This document shows, piece by piece, positions 16,491 through 23,581 of a stretch of DNA of 64,000 bases; position 1 is the first letter of the stretch, and every line of letters starts with the position of its first letter. Location: the NCBI GenBank assembly GCA_905213265.1, contig CAJMHR010000006.1:1-64000 (forward strand), written 5' to 3'. Origin of the DNA: an uncultured Collinsella sp. (GTDB lineage Bacteria > Actinomycetota > Coriobacteriia > Coriobacteriales > Coriobacteriaceae). The position numbers were made by a program, and so were the translations under genes. The notes beneath the pieces are model-generated. The model worked only from the letters and a program-made list of their open reading frames with translations, did not search any database and had not been told where the DNA came from.

Positions 16491-17285
16491 TTAGTCTTCG
16501 TCGTCTTCGAGCGGATCGTAGTCGGAATCGACACCGGCGGCTGCATGGGAACCGTTGAACTTGAAGCCCATGAAGACGACAGCCAGGCACACACCGATCA
16601 GAGCGACCGCGATGACGGACAGGTTGAGGTAAGCGGCGAGCAGGAAACCGATGAACAGGAACGGAGTCATACCCTTCTTGATCATCATGGTGAGCAGCAG
16701 GGCCAAGCCGTAGGCGGTCATGATCTTGGTCGAAACGTTAAGACCAGTGGACAGCCACTCGGGAACCATGTTGACGATGGCCTGAACCAGGTCGGTGCCA
16801 ACAAAAACGGCGAGGAAGATCGGCAGGAAGTACATGACGGCGTACAGACCGGAGCCGGCGCAGATGTGCATACGGTAGGCGGTCTTGAACTTTCCGTTAT
16901 CGATCGCGCTATCGGCCACATGGGTGAGGGCGGCGATGATGGAGCGGAACACGATGCCGAGGAGCTGACCCAGGACGGCGACCGGGATGGCGATCGTCAT
17001 GGCGGTCTCGGCGGAAGCATCGGTCAGGCACGCAAAGGCAGCGGCCACGATGCCGCCCAGGACCATATCGGGCGGAACGGCGGCGCCGACCTGCACCAGG
17101 CCCATGGACACGAGCTCGACGGCGGCACCGACGGCAAGGCCGGTGGGCACATCGCCCAACAGCAGACCGACGAGCGTAGCGCCAACGAGGGGCTGCTCGA
17201 AGTTAAGACGACCGAGCAGGCGGGAGTCCCACATGCAGAACACGCCGACGAGGCCGACGAGCACCGCACTGATGAACGTATTCAT
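16491..17285 (-). CDS. PTS mannose-family transporter subunit IIC
   Basis: This 264-residue integral membrane protein has the IIC features PLVGATLVGLLLGDVPTGL, GAAVELVSMGLVQVGAAVPPD and further hydrophobic segments to about residue 245, then an acidic tail (DSDYDPLEDDED). It forms the sugar channel with IID. GAAAGGAGAAGG precedes the start. It lies between IIAB and IID with short gaps (36 and 13 bases). Confidence 0.93.
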   Translation of the reverse strand: MNTFISAVLVGLVGVFCMWDSRLLGRLNFEQPLVGATLVGLLLGDVPTGLAVGAAVELVSMGLVQVGAAVPPDMVLGGIVAAAFACLTDASAETAMTIAIPVAVLGQLLGIVFRSIIAALTHVADSAIDNGKFKTAYRMHICAGSGLYAVMYFLPIFLAVFVGTDLVQAIVNMVPEWLSTGLNVSTKIMTAYGLALLLTMMIKKGMTPFLFIGFLLAAYLNLSVIAVALIGVCLAVVFMGFKFNGSHAAAGVDSDYDPLEDDED

Positions 17286-17321
17286 ACCCTTCTCCTTTCA
17301 GTCAGGCAAAAGCCTGGTTGA

Positions 17322-18245
17322 TTACAGCTTGGCGTCGATGTCGACGCTCTGATACGTAGGGGTCTGCTGAACATAGAGCTTGATGCCCATGTCGAGCAGC
17401 TGGTTGACGTCGGCCTTCTGGGTGGCGTCGAGGAAGACGGAGCTGTCCTTGCCGCCGACCTGATCGGCACCGTCGTGGTTGGCGGTGGCGCCCAGGTTGA
17501 TGGCGTCGAGCTTGTAGCCCTGGCAGAACTGCAGCATCTCGGCCGTGTTGCCAAAGACGAACATGACGCGCTCGCCGAGGGTGTTGAGCTTGTCCATCTT
17601 GGCGAGGGCACGCTCGACGGTGAAGACGTTCAGGCGCACGCCCTGGGGCTTGGCCAGCTTAAGAGCGCCCTTCTTGATGTCATCGTTGGCGGCAGCGTTG
17701 TCGACGACGATGATGCGCTCGGCCTGAACCTTGGTGGTCCAGGTAAAGACGACCTGGCCGTGCAGCAGACGGTAGTCAAGACGTGCGAGGACGATCTTGG
17801 CGGGACCGGAGCTGTGACGGGACGCCTTGGCTTTATTGGCGGGAGCCGCGGCGGCCTCGACCGGTGCGTTGGGGTTGGTCAGACCGGTGCGGGCCTCGTT
17901 GATGAGGGCCGCGAGCTCGGCGCCCTTGACGGGGACGGGGCTCATAGCGAGCGTGAGCGCCAGCGGGATGTTGAAACCGCTAACAACCGTGAACTTCGTG
18001 CCGTTCTTGGAAAGCTCGACCATGTTGTTGTTGACCGAGCTGCCGAGCATATCGGTCAGCACATAGACGGTGTCGTCCGCGTTGAACGTGGCGATCATAG
18101 CCTCAACCTTATTGGTGATGGGCTCCTTGTCGTCACGAGCAAGCGACACGACGTGGACGTTCGACACGTCGCCGAGAACCATCTCGAGCGTGTCTTTGGC
18201 GCCTGCGGCCAGGCCGCCATGAGATGCGAGAATGATCTGATTCAT
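17322..18245 (-). CDS. PTS mannose-family subunit IIAB (fused IIA-IIB)
   Basis: This 307-residue protein fuses IIA (residues 1-125; phospho-His H9 in LASHGGLA, then TDMLGSSVNNN) to IIB (from about residue 148; LARLDYRLLHGQV carries the second phospho-His). An Ala/Pro-rich linker joins them. It passes phosphate from HPr to the sugar entering through IIC/IID. It is the first gene of the PTS operon, and the GntR-type operator candidate at 18274-18291 precedes it. With the downstream SIS protein, a glycated amine or amino sugar is the likely substrate. Confidence 0.92.
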   Translation of the reverse strand: MNQIILASHGGLAAGAKDTLEMVLGDVSNVHVVSLARDDKEPITNKVEAMIATFNADDTVYVLTDMLGSSVNNNMVELSKNGTKFTVVSGFNIPLALTLAMSPVPVKGAELAALINEARTGLTNPNAPVEAAAAPANKAKASRHSSGPAKIVLARLDYRLLHGQVVFTWTTKVQAERIIVVDNAAANDDIKKGALKLAKPQGVRLNVFTVERALAKMDKLNTLGERVMFVFGNTAEMLQFCQGYKLDAINLGATANHDGADQVGGKDSSVFLDATQKADVNQLLDMGIKLYVQQTPTYQSVDIDAKL

Positions 18246-18273
18246 CTTGCCTCCTCCTTTTCGTTATGGTCAT

Positions 18274-18291
18274 TATAACGTCTTATACGTT
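18274..18291 (-). promoter_or_regulatory. Operator-like site before the PTS operon
   Basis: TATAACGTCTTATACGTT consists of two similar half-units in direct repeat. The first nine bases are identical to a sequence before gntR2 and nearly identical to one before the EamA gene, suggesting one GntR regulator for all three. Confidence 0.55.
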
Positions 18292-18427
18292 GCTTATATT
18301 GCAAATTAGTATAAAGACCGTTCGCGGGTGAAAATCGACCGTTGACGGGTTTAACGTACTTGAAACGTTGGCGCAGGGCAGATCGACACTGGCCAGGCGG
18401 TGCCCATTCAAGCGTTCCGCCCATCCC

Positions 18428-19510
18428 CTATCGCACGAAGTACCAGGGGCTTTCCTGCACGGTGGGCTCCAGCGCGATGCCGGTGCGCTCGCGGAACAGA
18501 TCCATGTCCTGCGATTTCTCCGTCCACCACGCGTTGGGCTTAAAGGTCATGCTCTCAACGATATGGCCGACAAAGGCACTGTTGCGCAGCTTGGAGAAGT
18601 CGGTGTTCATAATCAGGATGGACGCGAGCACCAGCACGATGCCCAGGACCTTGATCGCGCCGGCGGGCTCGGCGTAGATGCCAATACCGACCAGAACGGT
18701 CGCCACGGTTTCGAACGAAGCCACGACCGGCACCTTCGACGTCTCGAGATCCATCGAAAGGCCCTGCATATAGAAGATGTACGCAAGAGCCGTCGGAATA
18801 AAGCCAAAGCCCGCGAACAGCAGAATGAGCTGCGGGGACATTGCCGCGGCCACATCGGACCACGGAGCCGAAAGCACTGCCATAAAGCATCCGCCAAAGA
18901 CAAAGCCCCAAAACGTCACCGCCAGAGGATGCAGCGTCTTGGTGGCCATGCGACTAAACACAGCCAGCAGTGCACCGCAAAGTCCGGCGATCACGCCCGA
19001 CACGACGCCCCAAGCCGAGAAATGGAAACCGGACAGGTCGCCGCTCGTCACCGCGAGCACGCAACCCACAATGTTAAAGACGATGGCGACGAGCTTGTTG
19101 GGGGTCACGTCCTCGCGATAAAGCACGCGGCCGAGCATGACGCCAAACACCGGCGAGGTGTAGAGCAGCACCGAGGCCGTGGACATGCCCACCTCGCCCA
19201 TGCACTCGTAATAAAGCGTGTTAGCGGTGGCGAGGCCGATAATGCCAAGAAGCGCGCAGGGAACAAGCTCTTTAGGACTTGCCTTGAACAGTGCCATGGG
19301 ACCCGAGGCTTTTCCCTCACGAGCACCTCCCTGGCAACCCATAAATGCCAAGACCGGAGCCATTAAGACAGCACCCGACAACAGGCGAAGGGCCGCCATG
19401 CTCTGAGACGAAACACCCAGGGCCGATATTCCGTTAACAAAGATTCCGATGGTGCCCCACATAAGCGCGGCGATCAGCACCAGCACATAGCCCAGATTGC
19501 TTTTCTTCAA
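18428..19510 (-). CDS. EamA-family (drug/metabolite) transporter with C-terminal extension
   Basis: This 360-residue protein has about ten hydrophobic segments in two EamA repeats, starting YVLVLIAALMWGTIGIFVNG and with the second repeat at about WGVVSGVIAGLCGALLAVFS. After the last helix comes a soluble tail of about 55 residues (TDFSKLRNSAFVGHIVES onward) that EamA proteins normally lack. The start is TTG at 19510, supported by GAGGAGG. It lies between the PTS operon and SIS paralogue 3 and shares an operator-like sequence with the PTS promoter, so it may carry a substrate or product of the same pathway. Confidence 0.82.
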   Translation of the reverse strand: MKKSNLGYVLVLIAALMWGTIGIFVNGISALGVSSQSMAALRLLSGAVLMAPVLAFMGCQGGAREGKASGPMALFKASPKELVPCALLGIIGLATANTLYYECMGEVGMSTASVLLYTSPVFGVMLGRVLYREDVTPNKLVAIVFNIVGCVLAVTSGDLSGFHFSAWGVVSGVIAGLCGALLAVFSRMATKTLHPLAVTFWGFVFGGCFMAVLSAPWSDVAAAMSPQLILLFAGFGFIPTALAYIFYMQGLSMDLETSKVPVVASFETVATVLVGIGIYAEPAGAIKVLGIVLVLASILIMNTDFSKLRNSAFVGHIVESMTFKPNAWWTEKSQDMDLFRERTGIALEPTVQESPWYFVR

Positions 19511-19547
19511 CGCAGCCTCCTCGCTATTGTTTCCAATATGTTTCGTA

Positions 19548-19567
19548 CTACGTTATAGTCGTTATAT
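19548..19567 (-). promoter_or_regulatory. Operator-like site before the EamA gene
   Basis: On the minus strand it reads TATAACGACTATAACGTA, a direct repeat of TATAACG. It matches the sites before gntR2 and the PTS operon. Confidence 0.5.
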
Positions 19568-19627
19568 ACATTTTTCAAGACACAAATCGCCAAACGGAAA
19601 AATCCGCTTCCCCACATACTCATTGGG

Positions 19628-19728
19628 TAGTCGTTGGGGGGCGTTCTTAAATGACTGGTCATTCAAGAACGCCCCCCAACGACTAGGACTGTCCCCAACT
19701 GCCGGCAGAAAAGGAACGTTCCCAACGT
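19628..19728. repeat. GGGGNCGTTCTT palindrome plus associated GGACTGTCCCC unit
   Basis: TAGTCGTTGGGGGGCGTTCT and its partner AGAACGCCCCCCAACGACTA form a long stem (19628-19685). Compared with 11111-11167, A/T pairs have become G/C pairs on both sides. The following unit GGACTGTCCCCAACTGCCGG (19686 on) recurs at 50214 and 56114. Confidence 0.8.
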
Positions 19729-19737
19729 CTAAGGCGC

Positions 19738-19871
19738 CGCTGGTTGAGCATAAGTCAGCGAGCGGGCCGCATTTGAGGCAAGGTGACGTGAAACGAAAGG
19801 GCGCTGACCTTCTGGTCGCGCCCTTGAAGTTGAACGTCAGATTGCCCAAATGCGGACCGCGCAGCGTCGAG
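19738..19871. ncRNA. Structured intergenic element, copy B (candidate RNA motif)
   Basis: It has the same order as copy A: a hairpin starting CGCTGG and ending GTCAGCG, then an outer stem (GCGG and CCGCATTTG with CAAATGCGG and CCGC). Inside are GCAA/TTGC, TGACGT/ACGTCA and an apical stem AAGGGCGC/GCGCCCTT closed by GACC-TTCT-GGTC. It ends GCAGCGTCGAG. The outer and apical stems are unrelated in sequence to those of copy A but pair as well. The core AAGGTGACGTGAAA and TTGAACGTCAGATTGCC is unchanged. It lies 29 bases beyond the stop codon of SIS paralogue 3. Confidence 0.6.
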
Positions 19872-19900
19872 CCGTTACGCGGTTTGGTAAAACCGCGTAA

Positions 19901-20893
19901 CTAATACTCAAGCTTCCACATGTAGCGGCGCGTCATGTAGTCCTTGTGGGTGACGGCAGAGAGCGCGCGCATGTACACGTTGTTGAGGATCGGGGCAAAG
20001 ATCAGGTGGTTGAAGTACTCACTCACGCTGTCCTTGATGTCGTTGAGGCCAAGCTCCTTGGCGTCGAGCTGATAGACGCGCTCGCCACCGTACTGGTTGA
20101 CGAAGCGGATGCCGCGCTCGTCGTTGCAGCGGCTACGGCCGACGCTGATGAGCTGGAACAGCGAGGTGCGCTTGTCCAGGATCTCGAAAGGACCGTGGAA
20201 GAAGTCGCAGGTGTTGATGGTGCAGGAGTCGATCTGCAGCATCTCCTGCACGTTGCAGATGCTAAAGACGTAGGCGGCACCAAAGAGCGGACCTTGAGCC
20301 ATCACGTTGATGCAGGGCTTGTCGGCGTTCTGCTCGGCCCACTTGGCAGCGAGCGGACGGGTATACTCGACGGCCTTGCGATAGATGGGATCGATCAGGT
20401 CGAAGGCGGCCATAGCGGTCTCGTACTCGGCATAACCCTCGGTCTGCTGCGTAAGCTCCATGGCGATCATGGTCACGACGGCGGAGTTGGTACGGCCCAT
20501 GCAGGACTCGTCGACGGCCAGGCTGTCGTACTGGATCTTGTAGTCGCAGACCTCGGTGAGGCCGGACTCGTCGACATAGATGGCGATGGTGCTGGCACCG
20601 TGATCCTTGGCGACCTGGGCGGCGACGATGGTCTCCTTGGTGCCGCGCATGGACACGACGACGGCCAGGGTGTTCTCGTTGACGTAGGCCGGGGTGGCGT
20701 GCACGAACTCGTTGCTGGTGTAGCTGGAGCTCACGACCTGCGTGGCCTCGTGCTCCATAAAGTACTGGGCAGGATAGTTGCCGCCGTTGGATCCGCCGGC
20801 GCCAATCCACACGACGCGCTTGATGCCGCCCTTGTCTGCCTTGTCAGCCAAAACCTGGGAGACGACATCCTTAACCTGTTCCTGAGTAGTCAT
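19901..20893 (-). CDS. SIS-domain protein, sugar-phosphate deglycase-like (paralogue 3, divergent)
   Basis: This 330-residue double-SIS protein has WIGAGGSNGGNYPAQYF, VSMRGTKETIVAAQ and MAQGPLFGAAYVFSI, and ends RRYMWKLEY like paralogue 2. The family motif GEYFHGPFE reads CDFFHGPFE here, so the Glu has become Asp. If that Glu is the general base, as in related deglycases, the chemistry or substrate may differ. The first-domain Ser-rich loop is also altered (VSMRGTKET instead of CSxxGxTxE). It is divergent from gntR3, which is the obvious regulator. The substrate is unknown. Confidence 0.75.
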   Translation of the reverse strand: MTTQEQVKDVVSQVLADKADKGGIKRVVWIGAGGSNGGNYPAQYFMEHEATQVVSSSYTSNEFVHATPAYVNENTLAVVVSMRGTKETIVAAQVAKDHGASTIAIYVDESGLTEVCDYKIQYDSLAVDESCMGRTNSAVVTMIAMELTQQTEGYAEYETAMAAFDLIDPIYRKAVEYTRPLAAKWAEQNADKPCINVMAQGPLFGAAYVFSICNVQEMLQIDSCTINTCDFFHGPFEILDKRTSLFQLISVGRSRCNDERGIRFVNQYGGERVYQLDAKELGLNDIKDSVSEYFNHLIFAPILNNVYMRALSAVTHKDYMTRRYMWKLEY

Positions 20894-20931
20894 CGTGCAT
20901 CAGCCTTTCTTCTCGTTTGATGCTGTCGATG

Positions 20932-21090
20932 GCATACAAGTTACATACATGTTTTGGTTATGTCGACTAGTTGTATGCTATATTTGTCTTAGAAATTTTG
21001 CTGATGCGGTTTTCGATAACTAGCTACCAGCGGTTTTGTTGTTGTATTGGATACATGCTTAATTAGATTCGCATACAGGTTAGATACAGG
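20932..21090. promoter_or_regulatory. Four operator-like sites between SIS paralogue 3 and gntR3
   Basis: GCATACAAGTTACATACAT (20932-20950) and GCATACAGGTTAGATACAGG (21071-21090) are close matches. Shorter inverted versions lie at 20971-20978 (TTGTATGC) and 21041-21057 (TTGTATTGGATACATGC). The spread across the divergent promoter region fits autoregulation by GntR3 together with control of the SIS gene. Confidence 0.6.
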
Positions 21091-21098
21091 TTGACCAC

Positions 21099-21821
21099 AT
21101 GAACGCTTCGTCTAAAAAGAAACTGGCCCAATACGAGCGCTTGGCGGGCATGCTGCGCGACCGCATCGCCGCCGGCATCTACGCACGCGGAGACAAGCTG
21201 CCGTCCGAGATGGAACTCATGGACGAATCAGGGCTGTCGCGCAGCACCGTGCGCCATGCCCTTAAGGTGCTCGTTGATGAGGGTCTGGTTCGCACCGAGC
21301 GCGGGCGCGGCGCCTTTGTGGCCGACACGCCCGCGCTCCACGAGAACAACCTGGTGTTTTCGAGCTATACCAAGCAGGTCGAAGGCCAGGGCATGAAGCC
21401 CACCACGCGCACCGTGGACTCAGGCTTTGCCAAGGCCGCGGGCAATGCGGCCAAGTTCTTCGATGTCGCCGTGGGCAGCAAGCTCGTCAAACTTGTCCGC
21501 CTGCGTTATCTGGACGATGCGCCGCTGTGCCTGGAGACCACCTATCTACCACCGAGCTTTGAGGCACTCATCAATCGCGATATCAACGGTTCGCTCTATG
21601 CCACGCTACGACAGGAGTTCCATCGCGCGCCGGCACGGGGGCACAAGACCTTTGAGGTATGCTATGCCTCGCAAAACGAGGCGTTTTTGCTCAACGTTGA
21701 GCGTGGGCAGGCGCTGATCCTGATCACCGACTACGTCTACGACACCGACGGCCGCCCGCTCCATGTCTCCAAGCGCATCCAACGCACCGACCGCGCCAAA
21801 TACACCGAGCCCATCGGCTAA
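21099..21821 (+). CDS. GntR-family regulator with UTRA ligand domain (gntR3)
   Basis: This 240-residue protein has the winged helix (YERLAGMLRDRIAAGIYARG, KLPSEMELMDESGLSRSTVRH), the ERGRGAFV wing and a UTRA domain. It differs in its C-terminus from gntR1 and gntR2 (RIQRTDRAKYTEPIG). It is divergently transcribed from SIS paralogue 3 and the shared 205-base region holds four similar sites, so it most likely controls that gene and itself. Confidence 0.88.
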   Translation: MNASSKKKLAQYERLAGMLRDRIAAGIYARGDKLPSEMELMDESGLSRSTVRHALKVLVDEGLVRTERGRGAFVADTPALHENNLVFSSYTKQVEGQGMKPTTRTVDSGFAKAAGNAAKFFDVAVGSKLVKLVRLRYLDDAPLCLETTYLPPSFEALINRDINGSLYATLRQEFHRAPARGHKTFEVCYASQNEAFLLNVERGQALILITDYVYDTDGRPLHVSKRIQRTDRAKYTEPIG

Positions 21822-21860
21822 CCTGCCAAAATTAACCTGTCCCTAAATGGTAGGTTTGGG
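21822..21860. repeat. CCAAAA/CTGTCCC-family repeat, copy 4, overlapping a gene end
   Basis: CCTGCCAAAATTAACCTGTC is followed by CCTAAATGGTAGG and TTTGGGG. It starts at the gntR3 stop codon and supplies the last codons and stop of the acetyltransferase gene on the other strand. Confidence 0.8.
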
Positions 21861-22433
21861 GAGGTCGGGGAACCAGGTTGGTTTGGGTTGGTTGGGGACG
21901 CGCTCGGCTAGGACCAACTCCATCCAGCACATGTCGTACCAGCGGCCGAACTTTTGGGCGCAGCGGTCAAAGGCGCCCACCAGGCGATATCCCATATGGG
22001 CATGGAAGTCCTGACTGTTGTGCGTCAGATACTCGTCGTCCTTGTCGTGCGGCACGGCGATGAGGGCGCACATGTTGGTGATGCCCATCGCGATCAGGCA
22101 CTGCTTGAGCGCGTCGTGCAGCTTGCGGCCCAGCCCGCCATGGCGCACATCGCGCGCCAGATAAATCGACGTCTCGACCGACCAGTCGTATGCTTCGCGG
22201 CTGTTGAGCGGACTCACATAGGCATAGCCCACCGGACGCCCGTCCAACTCCATCACCAAATACGGATAGCGCTTGAGCGTACGCTCGATACGCCCGGCGA
22301 ACTCCTCAACGCTCGGCACCTCGTATTCGCAGGTAATCGCCGTCTGGCGCACATACGGCTCATAGATGGCAAGCAACGCCGGCGCGTCTTCGGGCGTCGC
22401 CAGGCGAATCGTCGGCTCGGACATCTCGGTCAT
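21843..22433 (-). CDS. GNAT-family N-acetyltransferase (phosphinothricin acetyltransferase-like)
   Basis: This 196-residue protein has the GNAT acetyl-CoA loop in IYLARDVRHGGLGRKLHDAL and the pattern of the PAT subgroup: LLAIYEPYVRQTAITCEYE at the start, VGYAYVSPLNSREAYDWSVE in the middle, and MGYRLVGAFDRCAQKFGRWYD near the end. GGAGAAGGG precedes the ATG at 22433. Its last residues (LPKPTI) and stop codon lie inside the repeat at 21822-21860, so the repeat probably replaced the original C-terminus. The acyl acceptor is unknown. Confidence 0.87.
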   Translation of the reverse strand: MTEMSEPTIRLATPEDAPALLAIYEPYVRQTAITCEYEVPSVEEFAGRIERTLKRYPYLVMELDGRPVGYAYVSPLNSREAYDWSVETSIYLARDVRHGGLGRKLHDALKQCLIAMGITNMCALIAVPHDKDDEYLTHNSQDFHAHMGYRLVGAFDRCAQKFGRWYDMCWMELVLAERVPNQPKPTWFPDLPKPTI

Positions 22434-22510
22434 ACAACCCTTCTCCACCAAAAGCAAAGGCCACCCTGCGCCAAAACCAGCGCAAGTCGGCCCCTCGTCA
22501 TTACATCAGG

Positions 22511-23536
22511 CTACAGGACAGCCGCCAACGCGTCGATATCCTCCTGCGTCGTAGCCCAGCTGGTGCAAAAACGCACTACCGTGTGAGTCTCGTCGTACTT
22601 TTCCCAGTACTCGATCGAGGCATGCTCGCGAATGCGGGCCATATCCTCGTTGGGCAGAATCACGAACTGCTGGTTGGTCGGCGTCTCCAAGAAGAACTGG
22701 TAGCCGCGCTCGTGCAGCACGCGACGCAGCGCCTGAGCGGTCTCAATCGCCTGGCGACCAATCTCAAAATACAGGCCATCGGTAAAGAGCGCCTCAAACT
22801 GCACGCCCGTCAGGCGGCCCTTGGCCAGCAACGCACCATGCTGCTTAATGCGCGGAATGGGATGCGCCGGAGCGCGCATGCCGCAAAACACCACGGCCTC
22901 GCCGCAAAGCGCGCCGCACTTGGTGCCGCCAATGTAGAACACGTCACACAGCTGCGCCAGCTCGGGCAGGGTGATGTCGCACTCATCGGCCGCCAGCGCA
23001 TAGGCCAGGCGAGCGCCGTCCACAAACAGCGGAATCTCACGCTTCTGGCACACCGCATGAATCGCCGCGAGCTCAGCCTTGGAGTACAGCGTGCCGTACT
23101 CGGTCGATAGGCTCACGTACACAGCGCCCGGGAACACCGTGTGCTCGTAGCTCTCGTTTTCGTAGAACACCTGGATATAGTTCTCGAGATCCTCGGCGTG
23201 CATCTTGCCCGCATAGCCGGGGATGGTGAGCACCTTGTGGCCGCCAAACTCGATAGCGCCCGCCTCATGCCCGGCAACGTGGCCGGTCTCGGCGGCAACA
23301 ACGCCCTCGTAGGGCGCAAGCAGCATGTCGATCACCGTCGCGTTGGCCTGCGTGCCGCCCACCAGAAAAAACACGTCGGCATCAGGGGCCTGACAGGCCT
23401 CGCGGATAAGCTGCTTGGCACGCTCGGTGTGCGCATCGGTACCGTAGCCGGGCTGCGGCTCCATATTGGTGTCGACGAGCGCCTGCAGCACTGCCGGATG
23501 TGCGCCGTGGGAATAGTCGTTGTTAAACGCGAGCAT
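22511..23536 (-). CDS. Threonine aldolase / beta-eliminating lyase (PLP)
   Basis: This 341-residue fold-type I PLP enzyme matches low-specificity L-threonine aldolase, which splits threonine to glycine and acetaldehyde. It opens FNNDYSHGAHPAVLQAL, has VGGTQANATVIDMLL and the Asp-containing FVDGARLAYAL, and the PLP Lys is in YIGGTKCGALCGEAVVF. Length is normal. It is transcribed in the same direction as its neighbours but with no obvious operon partner. Confidence 0.9.
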   Translation of the reverse strand: MLAFNNDYSHGAHPAVLQALVDTNMEPQPGYGTDAHTERAKQLIREACQAPDADVFFLVGGTQANATVIDMLLAPYEGVVAAETGHVAGHEAGAIEFGGHKVLTIPGYAGKMHAEDLENYIQVFYENESYEHTVFPGAVYVSLSTEYGTLYSKAELAAIHAVCQKREIPLFVDGARLAYALAADECDITLPELAQLCDVFYIGGTKCGALCGEAVVFCGMRAPAHPIPRIKQHGALLAKGRLTGVQFEALFTDGLYFEIGRQAIETAQALRRVLHERGYQFFLETPTNQQFVILPNEDMARIREHASIEYWEKYDETHTVVRFCTSWATTQEDIDALAAVL

Positions 23537-23581
23537 GGCAATCCTCTCTTACCGGGTATCGGCCAGATGATTCAAACGGAG

